Assembly: GCF_008329585.1 (NCBI RefSeq)
Contig: NZ_NPKP01000003.1
Span: 496,001-560,000 of the forward strand
Reading direction: 5' to 3'
Source: Mycolicibacterium sp. P9-22
GTDB taxonomy: Bacteria; Actinomycetota; Actinomycetes; Mycobacteriales; Mycobacteriaceae
DNA: 64,000 bases
Below are positions 16,546-25,213 of this stretch, piece after piece. Under the pieces are notes generated by a model. It saw only the letters and a list, made by a program, of their open reading frames with translations, was not told where the DNA came from and made no database searches. The translations under genes and the position numbers were made by a program. The first letter of the stretch is position 1. Every line of letters begins with the position of its first letter.

Positions 16546-18102
16546 TCAACCCTCCAGCACGGCCATCGCCGCGTTCTGCCCGCCGATACCGGATACCGCG
16601 CCGCCGCGGCGGGAGCCCGAGCCGCACAACAGGATGGCGTCGTGGTCGGTGGCCACACCCCAGCGTCGCGCCGGGGTGTCGAGTTCCTCGTCATCCTCGG
16701 CGAACGGCCAGCCAAGCGCCCCGTGGAAGATGTTGCCCGCGGTCATGCCCAGCGCGTGCTCCAGATCGGTGGTCGTCTTGGCCTCCACACACGGCCGGCC
16801 GTCCGGGTCGTGCATCACGACATCCTGAATCGGCTCGGCCAGCACCGAGTTCAGCGAATGCAGCGCCGCCGCAGCGAGTTTGATCCGGGCGGTGTCCGGG
16901 GCCAGGTCCGCGAGCAGGCCGTGCGGGGTGTGCAACCCGAACACGGTCAGAGTGTGGGCGCCACTGCGGCGCAACGGCTCCGACAGGATGCTGGGATCGG
17001 TCAGCGAGTGGCAGTAGACCTCACACGGCAGCGGATCGGGTATTGCGCCCGAGGACGCAGCGGCGTAGGCGCTGTCCAACTGGCGCAATGTCTCGTTGAT
17101 GTGGAAGGTGCCGCCGAAGGCCTGCTCCGCACCGACCCACTGGTCGCGTAACCGGGGTAGCCGTTTGAGCATCAGATTGACCTTGATCTGGGCACCCGGC
17201 GCGATTTCCGGCTCAGGTTCACCGAGCAGCCGGGCCAGCACCGCGGGTGTCACCCCGGCGAGCACCCGCTTGCCGTGGATGGTGTGCTCACCGTCGCGGG
17301 TCCGGTAGCTGACGTCACCGTCGGGACTGATGGCGTACACCTCGGCGCCGGTGAGGATCTCGGCACCGAAACCCTGCGCGGCCGCACTGAGCGCCCCGGT
17401 CACCGCGCCCATCCCGCCGACCGGGACGTCCCAGTCGCCGGTGCCACCGCCGAGCAGGTGGTAGAGGAAGCAGATGTTCTGTATCAGTGACGGATCGTCG
17501 GTGGCGGCGAAGGTTCCGATCAACGCGTCGGTGGCGATCACCCCGCGCACCAGGTCGTGGTGCACCGCCTCGGACACCGTGCGCCCGATGGGTGTCTCGA
17601 TCAGCGCCTGCCAGGCGGCGGCCGCGGCCGGATCACCGGCGGCCAATACCCGGTTGTGCAGGGTGTTGCGGGTGCTCAGCGGCGACATCAGCGTCGGCCA
17701 CACGGCGCCGGTCACCAGGCGTGCGCGCCGGTAGAACTCGTGGAAACGGGCCTCATCGCTGCCCGCGCCGATGGCGGCGAAGGTGTTTCGCGGGCCGATC
17801 AACAAACCGGTGGCGCCCCGGCTGGCCGGATCCGGTGTGTAGGACGAGTAGCGGCGGCGCGCCAACCGGAACCGGGCGCCGAGATCCTCGATGATGCGGC
17901 GGGGCAACAGGCTCACCAGGTAGGAGTACCGGGACAACCGGGCGTCCACGCCGTCGAAGGCGTGCGCGGATACCGCGGCGCCCCCGACATGGTCCAGTCG
18001 TTCCAACAGTGTGACCCGCCGGCCCGCGCGGGCCAGGTAGGCGGCCGCGACGAGACCGTTGTGCCCACCTCCGACGATCACGATGTCTTGGTCTGAGGCC
18101 AC
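16546..18102 (-). CDS. FAD-dependent oxidoreductase, Rv0897c-like (phytoene desaturase superfamily)
   Basis: A 518-residue flavoprotein closely resembling M. tuberculosis Rv0897c from its N-terminus (VASDQDIVIVGGGHNGLVAAAYLARAGRRVTLLERLDHVGGAAVS) to CGSGSRRGGAVSGIGGQNAAMAVL. FAD-binding motifs are intact; the substrate is unknown. The GTG at 18102 aligns with the Rv0897c start; an open frame to 18141 would overlap the divergent FKBP start. In M. tuberculosis it follows gltA2; here about 14 kb of accessory genes separate the two. It converges with the dehydratase across an 18-base gap. Confidence 0.92.
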   Translation of the reverse strand: MASDQDIVIVGGGHNGLVAAAYLARAGRRVTLLERLDHVGGAAVSAHAFDGVDARLSRYSYLVSLLPRRIIEDLGARFRLARRRYSSYTPDPASRGATGLLIGPRNTFAAIGAGSDEARFHEFYRRARLVTGAVWPTLMSPLSTRNTLHNRVLAAGDPAAAAAWQALIETPIGRTVSEAVHHDLVRGVIATDALIGTFAATDDPSLIQNICFLYHLLGGGTGDWDVPVGGMGAVTGALSAAAQGFGAEILTGAEVYAISPDGDVSYRTRDGEHTIHGKRVLAGVTPAVLARLLGEPEPEIAPGAQIKVNLMLKRLPRLRDQWVGAEQAFGGTFHINETLRQLDSAYAAASSGAIPDPLPCEVYCHSLTDPSILSEPLRRSGAHTLTVFGLHTPHGLLADLAPDTARIKLAAAALHSLNSVLAEPIQDVVMHDPDGRPCVEAKTTTDLEHALGMTAGNIFHGALGWPFAEDDEELDTPARRWGVATDHDAILLCGSGSRRGGAVSGIGGQNAAMAVLEG

Positions 18103-18120
18103 AAACCCAGTTTGCCCGAC

Positions 18121-18126
18121 TACGGT
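18121..18126 (+). promoter_or_regulatory. -10 box (TACGGT) for leaderless FKBP gene
   Basis: TACGGT matches the mycobacterial TANNNT -10 and ends 8 bases before the GTG start at 18135, where no ribosome site is present. This suggests transcription begins at or next to the start codon. Confidence 0.5.
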
Positions 18127-18134
18127 GGGAAACC

Positions 18135-18497
18135 GTGGCAACGAAACCCGAGATCGAATTTCCCGATGGCCCCGCTCCCGGCGAACTGGTCATCGAAGAC
18201 GTGACCGTCGGCGACGGCGCGGAGGCGGTGCCCGGCGGCACCGTGCAGGTGCATTACGTCGGCGTCGAGTACGACACCGGTGAAGAATTCGACAGTTCCT
18301 GGAACCGCGGCGAGGCCATCTCGTTCCCGCTGCGCGGACTCATCCAGGGCTGGCAGGACGGCATCCCCGGGATGCGTGTGGGCGGGCGCCGCAAGCTCAC
18401 CATCCCGCCGGAGCTGGCCTACGGGCCCTCCGGTGGCGGACACCAGTTGTCCGGCAAGACGCTCATCTTCGTGATCGACCTGCTCGCAGCGCGCTGA
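18135..18497 (+). CDS. FKBP-type peptidyl-prolyl cis-trans isomerase
   Basis: A 120-residue single-domain FKBP that catalyses proline isomerisation in folding proteins; no signal peptide, so cytosolic. Signature stretches are VQVHYVGVEYDTGEEFDSSWNRGEAISFPL, GLIQGWQDGIPGMRVGGRRKLTIPPELAYG and TLIFVIDLL, which contain the aromatic pocket residues. It is short, as usual for actinobacterial FKBPs. It is divergent from the Rv0897c-like gene (32 bases between starts) and convergent with prrB (10-base gap). Probably leaderless. Confidence 0.95.
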   Translation: MATKPEIEFPDGPAPGELVIEDVTVGDGAEAVPGGTVQVHYVGVEYDTGEEFDSSWNRGEAISFPLRGLIQGWQDGIPGMRVGGRRKLTIPPELAYGPSGGGHQLSGKTLIFVIDLLAAR

Positions 18498-18507
18498 GCC
18501 CGAAACC

Positions 18508-19866
18508 CTAGTGCGGGCCGGGTAGCTTCAGCAGCAGGCGCGTTCCGCCCAGCGGGCTGGCTTCCAATGAGGCTGTCCCCCCGTGTAATTCGGCCTGCTG
18601 GGCCACCAGGGCGAGGCCGAGGCCCGAGCCGGAGTGCGATGCCGTCGAGCCCCGGGAGAACCGCTCGAACACCGTGGTGCGTTCCTCTTCGGGTATCCCG
18701 CAGCCGTCATCGTCGACCGCGATCTCCACACCCTCGCGGGAACTCACCGCCGACAGCTGAACCCGCGTCGCATCACCGTGTTTCACCGCATTGGCGATCG
18801 CGTTGTCGACGGCCAGGCGCAGGCCCGCCGCCAGGCCGAGGATCAGCACCGTGGGCGCGGGCACCAGCGAGACGTCCAGCTCGGGATACACCCGCATGGC
18901 GTCATGCGCGGCACGGTCGAGCAGTTCGGTGAGATCGACCGGTGCGTGGTCATCGGAGGTGGACAGCTGGCCCTGGGCGAGTCGCTCCAGCGCCGAAAGG
19001 GTGGCCTCGATGCGCGACTGGGTGCGGATGACATCGCCGAGCACCTCGATGCGTTGTTCATCGGGCATGTCCAGAGTGGCCAGCACCTCGAGGTTGGTCC
19101 GCATCGCGGTCAGCGGGGTGCGCAGCTCGTGGGAGGCGACCGCGGCGAAATCCCGCGCCGACTCCAGCGCGGCCTTGGTGCGCTGCTGCTCATCCCCGAT
19201 GCGGGCCAGCATGCCCTCCACGGCCTCGCCGATCTCGCTGGCCTCCCACACCCCGCGCACATTGACCTCGTCCGGATTGGACTGCGCGTTGATGGCGCGA
19301 GCCTGCTGGGCCAGCCGACGGAACGGGGTGATCATGACCGCCGAGATGATCCACCCGACCAGGGCGGTGCCGGCGATCACGCCGCCGCTGATCAGCAGCA
19401 CCCGGCGGTGCTGGGAGTCGATCTGGTGCTTGGTATCGGTGAGGGTCGCGCCCAAAGCGATGGAAGCCTGCCCGGCGGTGAATGTGCGCACCCGGTATTC
19501 GGTGCCGTTGATGGTGGTGGTCTCGAACCCGTTTGGGAACTCCGGCAGCACCACGTCGGGGGGGATCGACACGGTGGCGGGCCCGATCCGTGCGGTCCGC
19601 ACCAGGTCGGGATCGCCCTCGGGGGTGTCGGCGCCATCCTTCATGGCGGTACTGAGCAACGAGCTCACGTCGCCGAGGCTGCTGATCGAGTCGAGGCGCC
19701 GGTCCAGCTGGCTGTACTGCTCGTTGGTGATACCGATCCACACCCAGGTCCCGATGATGATGACGGTCAGAACGACCCCGAGCGCGGCGACGATGACGAT
19801 GCTGCGCAGCGACAGGATGCGCTTGGGCAGGCCGAGCGCGCGGTACAGCCGGTCGTTCAGGTCCAC
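18508..19866 (-). CDS. prrB: Sensor histidine kinase PrrB
   Basis: A 452-residue membrane sensor. A first membrane helix (about 22-46), an extracytoplasmic sensor of about 110 residues, a second helix (about 156-180), a HAMP linker, the phosphoacceptor H246 in AAVASHELRTPLTAMRTNLEV, and an ATPase domain with NAIANAVKHG (N box), DDDGCGIPEEER and GSGLGLALV. Architecture and the neighbouring PrrA match the PrrAB system, which is essential in M. tuberculosis and linked to intracellular adaptation, nitrogen and respiration. It follows prrA by 14 bases on the same strand. Confidence 0.94.
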   Translation of the reverse strand: MDLNDRLYRALGLPKRILSLRSIVIVAALGVVLTVIIIGTWVWIGITNEQYSQLDRRLDSISSLGDVSSLLSTAMKDGADTPEGDPDLVRTARIGPATVSIPPDVVLPEFPNGFETTTINGTEYRVRTFTAGQASIALGATLTDTKHQIDSQHRRVLLISGGVIAGTALVGWIISAVMITPFRRLAQQARAINAQSNPDEVNVRGVWEASEIGEAVEGMLARIGDEQQRTKAALESARDFAAVASHELRTPLTAMRTNLEVLATLDMPDEQRIEVLGDVIRTQSRIEATLSALERLAQGQLSTSDDHAPVDLTELLDRAAHDAMRVYPELDVSLVPAPTVLILGLAAGLRLAVDNAIANAVKHGDATRVQLSAVSSREGVEIAVDDDGCGIPEEERTTVFERFSRGSTASHSGSGLGLALVAQQAELHGGTASLEASPLGGTRLLLKLPGPH

Positions 19867-19880
19867 GGCGTCAGTCTGGA

Positions 19881-20585
19881 CTATTGGGTCCGCAGGACGA
19901 AGCCCACACCGCGCACGGTGTGCAGCAGCCGGGGCGCGCCGCCCGCTTCGAGCTTGCGGCGCAGGTAACCGATGAACACGTCGACCACGTTGGTGTCGGC
20001 GGCGAAGTCATAGCCCCACACCAGCTCGAGCAGCTGGGCCCGGGACAGCACCGCGGTCTTGTGTTCGGCCAGCACGGCCAGCAGGTCGAATTCGCGCTTG
20101 GTCAGGTCCACGTCGGTGCCGTTGACCCGGGCGCGGCGGCCGGGGATGTCGACCTCGAGCGGCCCCACCGAGATGGTCTCCGAGGAGAACGTGGCGGTGG
20201 AACCACGGCGGCGCAGCAGCGCCTTGACCCGGGCGACCAGTTCCTGCAGCACGAAGGGTTTCACCAGGTAGTCATCGGCGCCGGCCTCCAGGCCGGCGAC
20301 CCGGTCGTCGACGCTGGTGCGCGCCGACAGCACGCAGACCGGCACATCGTTGTCCATGGCGCGCAGGGCGGTGACCACGCTGACACCGTCGAGCACCGGC
20401 ATGTTGATGTCCAGGACGATCGCATCCGGGCGGGTCTCGGTGGCGCTGCGCAACGCTTCGGCGCCGTCGACGGCGGTGGACACCTCGAACCCGGACAACC
20501 GCAGGCCGCGTTCCAGCGAGGCGAGTACGTCGGGATCGTCATCGACGACGAGAACCCGGGGCGAGGCCGAGGCACCACTTTCCAT
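19881..20585 (-). CDS. prrA: Response regulator PrrA (OmpR/PhoB family)
   Basis: A 234-residue regulator with a receiver domain ([10 protein letters not shown] acidic pocket, phosphoacceptor D59 in [10 protein letters not shown]109 in VKPF) and an OmpR-type winged helix ([57 protein letters not shown]). It matches mycobacterial PrrA. First gene of the prrA-prrB operon; 89 bases separate its start from that of the divergent ion-channel gene, the only place its promoter can be. Confidence 0.95.
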   Translation of the reverse strand: MESGASASPRVLVVDDDPDVLASLERGLRLSGFEVSTAVDGAEALRSATETRPDAIVLDINMPVLDGVSVVTALRAMDNDVPVCVLSARTSVDDRVAGLEAGADDYLVKPFVLQELVARVKALLRRRGSTATFSSETISVGPLEVDIPGRRARVNGTDVDLTKREFDLLAVLAEHKTAVLSRAQLLELVWGYDFAADTNVVDVFIGYLRRKLEAGGAPRLLHTVRGVGFVLRTQ

Positions 20586-20674
20586 GGGGCCAATACTGCC
20601 TGATAGCCGTCGGCGGCTGGGGGACGCTGGTCGGTCGGCGCTGCGAAGTCCCCGAACCGTGCTAGATACATACC

Positions 20675-21490
20675 GTGAATTCGACTCCGACCCTGGTGAC
20701 GCGGGCCAAGGCGCTGGTCGCCAACCCGGTGTTCGACATCGTGATGATGACGGTGATCCTCGTCAACGCGGTCATCCTCGGCCTGGAGACCTTCCAACCG
20801 CTGGCCGCCGCGCACCACGGACTGTTCAGCACGCTCAACAACGTCATCCTCGGCATCTACGTCGTGGAACTGCTGATCCGGATCACCGCCTGCGGCTGGA
20901 ATCCGCGGGTGTTCGTGAAGGACGGCTGGAACATCTTCGATTTCCTGGTCGTCGTTGCCTCCCTGGTGCCGTGGCTGCGGGAGAACGCGATGCTGCTGCG
21001 GCTGATCCGGCTGCTGCGCATCGTGCGCATCGTGCGGTTCCTGCCCGACCTGCGGGTGATCGTCGCCGCGGTGGGTCGCAGCGTGCCCGGAGTCGCCTCG
21101 CTGGCCGCCGGCACGGTGCTGCTGATCTACGTCTACGGGATGGTCGGCTGGGTGTTGTTCAGCGGACACGATCCGGACAACTACGGGAACATCGGCTACG
21201 CGATGCTGACGATGTTCCTGATGCTCACGCTGGAGAACCTGCCGGACAACATCGCGATGGGTATGGAGATCTCACCGTGGACGGTGGTGTTCTTCGTCTC
21301 CTATGCGGTGCTGGCCAGCTTCCTGATCTTCAACCTCTTCATCGGCATCGTGCTCAACTCGATGGAGGAGGCGCGTTCGGCGGATCGCAAGGAACACGAG
21401 ACCGATGACCTGCTGGCCAGGCTCCGGGCCGCTCGTACCGCCTTGGAGGAGGCCGAAGCAGAACTGGCGAAAACGCACCGGCGGCCGTAA
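20675..21490 (+). CDS. Voltage-gated-type ion channel (BacNav-like, six-TM ion transport family)
   Basis: A 271-residue membrane protein, about the length of NaChBac. S1-S3 are followed by an S4 sensor with arginines at 109, 112, 115, 118 and 121, exactly every third residue ([13 protein letters not shown]), a pore helix and S6 ([27 protein letters not shown]), then a charged C-terminal helix likely to form a four-helix coiled coil. Four subunits would form one channel. The selectivity filter reads TLENLPD (185-191), keeping the key Glu but lacking the SW of the sodium-channel TLESW. The GTG at 20675 is preceded by TAGATA rather than a ribosome site. Ion selectivity cannot be stated with confidence. 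Confidence 0.88.
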   Translation: MNSTPTLVTRAKALVANPVFDIVMMTVILVNAVILGLETFQPLAAAHHGLFSTLNNVILGIYVVELLIRITACGWNPRVFVKDGWNIFDFLVVVASLVPWLRENAMLLRLIRLLRIVRIVRFLPDLRVIVAAVGRSVPGVASLAAGTVLLIYVYGMVGWVLFSGHDPDNYGNIGYAMLTMFLMLTLENLPDNIAMGMEISPWTVVFFVSYAVLASFLIFNLFIGIVLNSMEEARSADRKEHETDDLLARLRAARTALEEAEAELAKTHRRP

Positions 21491-21503
21491 CGGTATGGGT
21501 TTG

Positions 21504-21526
21504 ACCTCATCCATTGTTGAGGTTTT
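21504..21526 (+). terminator. Possible intrinsic terminator after the channel gene
   Basis: ACCTCA (21504-21509) and TGAGGT (21518-21523) form a 6-bp stem with an 8-base loop, followed by a short run of T. It lies 14 bases after the channel stop and before the ABC transporter operon. The stem is short, so the call is tentative. Confidence 0.4.
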
Positions 21527-21608
21527 ACGGTGGGCCGGCGCCGGTTAAACGAGTTGTCGGACTCATGCCGTAGAACTCAGTATGGGTAGGGGGAGGAGGT
21601 GGTCGCGC

Positions 21609-23396
21609 ATGTCTGGATTGCGATCGGTGCCGGCGATCGCGCCGCCACCGCGACGCATCAGGTCGTCCTCGGACATCCTGCGGTTGCTGCCCTACCTGAA
21701 GCCCTACCGGGTGCGCTGGATCGCGATGGTGGTGGCGGCGTTCGTCAGCCTGGTCGCGACGGTGTCGGTGCCGCTGCTCACCAAGGCCGTCATCGACGGA
21801 CCGGTGCGCGAGAAGGACTCGGCGGGGCTGTGGACGCTGGGTCTGGCGGCCACCGCGCTGCTGGTCATGGAGGCGGTGCTGTGGTTCATCCGGCGCTGGC
21901 TGGTGGCGCGCGCGACGATGGGCGTCGAGGCCGATATCCGTAAGGACCTCTACGCGCGGCTGCAGATCCTGCCGATGTCGTTCCACGGCAACTGGCAGTC
22001 CGGGCAGCTGCTGTCGCGAGTGATGAACGACCTGAGCGCCATCCGGCAGTTCCTGTCCTTCGGGCTGTTGTTCCTGATGCTCAACATCGTCCAGATCATC
22101 GTGGTGACGACCATCCTGCTGGCGATGTACTGGCCGCTGGGCGTCGTGGTGGTGGTGGCCATCGTGCCGATCACCGTGACCATCCTGCACTTTCAGCGGC
22201 AGTTCACGCTGCTGTCGCGGCAGTCCCAGGATCAGGCCGGCAATGTCGCCACCCATGTCGAGGAATCCGCGCTCGGGCTGCGGGTGATCAAGTCCTTCGG
22301 CCGTGAGGAGCACGCCTACCGCGGCTTCGACGAACGGGCCACCGGCCTGTTCGACACCGAGCTGCGCAAGGTCGGTGTGTCGGCCAAATTCTGGACGTTG
22401 CTGGAGGTCATCCCGAACATCACGCTGATCATCGTGCTCGGATTCGGCGCGTATGCCGCGGGCCACGGCCTGGTGACCATGGGCACCCTGGTCGCGTTCA
22501 TCACCATGATGCTGTCGCTGGTGTGGCCGATCGCCTCGCTGGGGTTCCTGCTGTCGATGACGCAGGAGTCGATGACGGCGGCCAACCGCGTCGCCGAGAT
22601 CTTCGACGAGCCCCGCACGATCAGCGACGGGCCGCACAATGAGGCGCCCCGCGGCGGACGGCTGGAACTCGTCGACGTCGGGTTCCGGTTTCCGGACAGC
22701 GACGCGTGGGCCCTACGACACGTGAACCTGACGGTGGAATCCGGGGAGACCGTCGCCCTGGTGGGTGCCACGGGGTCCGGGAAATCGGTGCTGGCCGCGC
22801 TGCTGTCCCGCCTGCACGACATCAGCGAGGGCGCGATCCTGGTCGACGGCACGGACATCCGTGAGCTGTCGCTGCCCGCGCTGCGCCACACGGTGGCCAC
22901 CGCCTTCGAGGACCCGACGCTGTTCTCCATGTCGGTGGCCGAGAACCTGCGCCTCGGCAACCCTGACGCCACCGACGAGCAGCTGGCCGAGGCCATCGAC
23001 GTGGGGGCCGCCACGTTCGTCTACGAGCTGCCGTTCGGCCTGGACACCCGCATCGGGGAGCAGGGCATGAGCCTGTCCGGTGGTCAGCGGCAACGTCTTT
23101 CGCTGGCCCGGGCCATCATCGCCGACCCGCGCATCCTGGTGCTCGACGACACCCTGTCCGCGCTGGACGTGCACACCGAGGCCGAGGTCACCGAGGCGCT
23201 GGGCCGGGTGCTGCGTGATGTCACCGGCATCGTGGTGGCGCACCGGGCCTCCACGGTGCTGCTCGCCGACCGGGTCGCCCTACTCGAGAACGGAACCGTC
23301 ACCCGGGTGGGCACGCACGCCGAACTGCTGGCCGACGCACCCGAGTACCGGTATCTGCTGGCCGCCGACGAAGAACTGGCCGAGGCGGGTCAGTGA
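21609..23396 (+). CDS. ABC exporter half-transporter A (degenerate catalytic site)
   Basis: A 595-residue half-transporter: an N-terminal six-helix exporter domain (about 30-310) and an ATPase domain with Walker A GATGSGKS (386-393), signature LSGGQRQR (from 489) and Walker B ILVLDDTLSALD. The residue after the Walker B Asp is D514 instead of the catalytic Glu, so this half probably provides the non-hydrolysing site of a heterodimer. The ATG at 21609 is chosen because a GGGGGAGGAGG ribosome site precedes it; the ATG at 21582 lies ahead of that site. The stop overlaps the next gene (GTGA). Substrate unknown; lipid or drug export is typical. Confidence 0.93.
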   Translation: MSGLRSVPAIAPPPRRIRSSSDILRLLPYLKPYRVRWIAMVVAAFVSLVATVSVPLLTKAVIDGPVREKDSAGLWTLGLAATALLVMEAVLWFIRRWLVARATMGVEADIRKDLYARLQILPMSFHGNWQSGQLLSRVMNDLSAIRQFLSFGLLFLMLNIVQIIVVTTILLAMYWPLGVVVVVAIVPITVTILHFQRQFTLLSRQSQDQAGNVATHVEESALGLRVIKSFGREEHAYRGFDERATGLFDTELRKVGVSAKFWTLLEVIPNITLIIVLGFGAYAAGHGLVTMGTLVAFITMMLSLVWPIASLGFLLSMTQESMTAANRVAEIFDEPRTISDGPHNEAPRGGRLELVDVGFRFPDSDAWALRHVNLTVESGETVALVGATGSGKSVLAALLSRLHDISEGAILVDGTDIRELSLPALRHTVATAFEDPTLFSMSVAENLRLGNPDATDEQLAEAIDVGAATFVYELPFGLDTRIGEQGMSLSGGQRQRLSLARAIIADPRILVLDDTLSALDVHTEAEVTEALGRVLRDVTGIVVAHRASTVLLADRVALLENGTVTRVGTHAELLADAPEYRYLLAADEELAEAGQ

Positions 23397-25213
23397 GCAC
23401 CACGGACTGGCGGGGCAAGGCCGTCTCGGCCGATGACGAGAACCTGCCCATCGACGAGAGCATCTCCCGGCGCCGGGAGGCCCGCTCGTTGTTGGGATCG
23501 CTGCTGCGCCCCTACAAGTCGGTGGTCGCGGTGCTGGCCGTGGTCGTCGTGCTGGAGAACGCGGCGCGGCTGTCGGTGCCGCTGCTGGTGCAGCGCGGTA
23601 TCGACCACGGCATCCCGCCGATCGTCGCCGGCGGCACCGCGCGGGAACTGTTCGTGATCCTGGCGGCGCTGTGCGGTGTGGTGTTGCTGCAGGCCACCAG
23701 CCGGATGTACTTCCTGCGGCGGTCCGGCCGGATCGGGCAGGAAATCCTGATCGAACTGCGCCGCAGGCTGTTCCGCCACTTCCAGCGACTGGACGTGGCC
23801 TTCCACGACCGCTACACCTCGGGCCGGGTGGTGGCCCGATCCACCAACGACATCGACGCCATCCAGGACATGCTGGCCACCGGGTTCGACGGTCTGATCA
23901 CCGCGGTGCTCACCATGTTCGGCACCGCCGTGCTGCTCGTCGTGCTGGACTGGCGGCTCGGGTTGGTGTGCCTGTGCGCGTTCCCGGTCCTGGTGGGGCT
24001 GACGCTGTGGTTCCGCAGCGAGTCCTCCCGCACCTACCTGAAGGTGCGTGAGGCCGCGGCGCTGGTCATCGTGCAGTTCGTCGAGACCATGACCGGCATC
24101 AAGGCGGTGCAGGCCTACAACCGGGAGCCGCGCAACCAGGAGATCTTCGAAGACGTTGCCGACCAGTACAAGTCGATCAACGAGCGGGCCTTCAAACTGC
24201 TGGCGGTCTTCATGCCCGCGGTTCGGCTGACCGGCAACCTCACCACCGGGGCCGTGCTGCTCTACGGCGGGTACCTGGTGCTCGAAGATCAGATGACGCT
24301 GGGCACCCTGACCGCCTTCCTGCTGTATCTGCGCATCTTCTTCGAACCCATGCAGGAGATCTCGCAGTTCTTCAACACCTTCCAGTCCGCGTCCGCGGCG
24401 CTGGAGAAGATCGCCGGCGTGCTCGACGAGGATCCCGACATCAAGGACCCGGCGCATCCGGTGCGGCTGGACAACGTGCAGGGTCACATCGTCTTCGATG
24501 ATGTGCACTTCTCCTATGTGCCGGATCGCCCGGTGCTGCCGTCGCTCACGCTGGACATCCCGGCCGGGCAGACCGTCGCGCTGGTCGGCACCACCGGCGC
24601 CGGTAAGACCACCATCGCCAAACTGCTGGCCCGGTTCTACGACCCGGTCAGCGGGTCGGTGACGCTGGATGGCACCGATCTGCGCGATATCGCCCAGGCC
24701 GATCTGCGCTCGCATGTGGTGATGGTGACGCAGGAGAACTTCATGTTCGAGGGCACCGTCGCCGACAACATCCGGTTCGGCCGCCCGTCGGCGACCGATG
24801 CCGAAGTCCGTGAGGCGGCGATCGCGGTCGGCGCGGACCGGTACATCGACGCGCTGCCCGAGGGGTACCTGACCGATGTCGCCAAGCGCGGCGGCCGGCT
24901 CTCGGCCGGGCAGCGCCAGCTCATCGCGTTCGCCCGGGCGTTCCTGGCCGACCCGGCGGTGCTGATCCTCGACGAGGCCACCTCGTCGCTGGACATCCCG
25001 AGTGAGCGGCTGGTGCAGCGCGCCCTGGCCACCGTGCTCGCCGACCGCACCGCGGTGGTGATCGCGCACCGGCTGTCCACGGTGCAGATCGCCGACCGGG
25101 TGCTGGTGTTGGAGCACGGTGAGGTCGTCGAGGACGGGCCGCCCGCCGAGTTGATCGGCGGGGATGGTCGGTTCGCCGCGCTGCACCGCGCGTGGGTCGA
25201 GTCGCTGGCATGA
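23393..25213 (+). CDS. ABC exporter half-transporter B (catalytically complete)
   Basis: A 606-residue partner half. Membrane domain first, then an ATPase with Walker A GTTGAGKT, a slightly altered signature LSAGQRQL (Ala for the second residue of SGG) and Walker B LILDEATSSLD with the catalytic E528. With subunit A it would form one degenerate and one consensus ATP site, the TM287/288-BmrCD type. GTG start at 23393 overlaps subunit A's TGA; its own stop overlaps the nitrilase ATG, so all three proteins are translationally coupled. Confidence 0.94.
   Translation: MSTTDWRGKAVSADDENLPIDESISRRREARSLLGSLLRPYKSVVAVLAVVVVLENAARLSVPLLVQRGIDHGIPPIVAGGTARELFVILAALCGVVLLQATSRMYFLRRSGRIGQEILIELRRRLFRHFQRLDVAFHDRYTSGRVVARSTNDIDAIQDMLATGFDGLITAVLTMFGTAVLLVVLDWRLGLVCLCAFPVLVGLTLWFRSESSRTYLKVREAAALVIVQFVETMTGIKAVQAYNREPRNQEIFEDVADQYKSINERAFKLLAVFMPAVRLTGNLTTGAVLLYGGYLVLEDQMTLGTLTAFLLYLRIFFEPMQEISQFFNTFQSASAALEKIAGVLDEDPDIKDPAHPVRLDNVQGHIVFDDVHFSYVPDRPVLPSLTLDIPAGQTVALVGTTGAGKTTIAKLLARFYDPVSGSVTLDGTDLRDIAQADLRSHVVMVTQENFMFEGTVADNIRFGRPSATDAEVREAAIAVGADRYIDALPEGYLTDVAKRGGRLSAGQRQLIAFARAFLADPAVLILDEATSSLDIPSERLVQRALATVLADRTAVVIAHRLSTVQIADRVLVLEHGEVVEDGPPAELIGGDGRFAALHRAWVESLA

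Noticed and set aside
21533..21545. CCGGCGCCGG self-complementary stretch between the channel and ABC genes
   Set aside because: A short GC palindrome of this kind is frequent by chance at this base composition.
23390..25186. Long minus-strand open frame antisense to ABC subunit B
   Set aside because: Its composition (His/Gln/Arg/Gly-rich) is typical of antisense frames in GC-rich genes, and the plus-strand ABC protein is clear.
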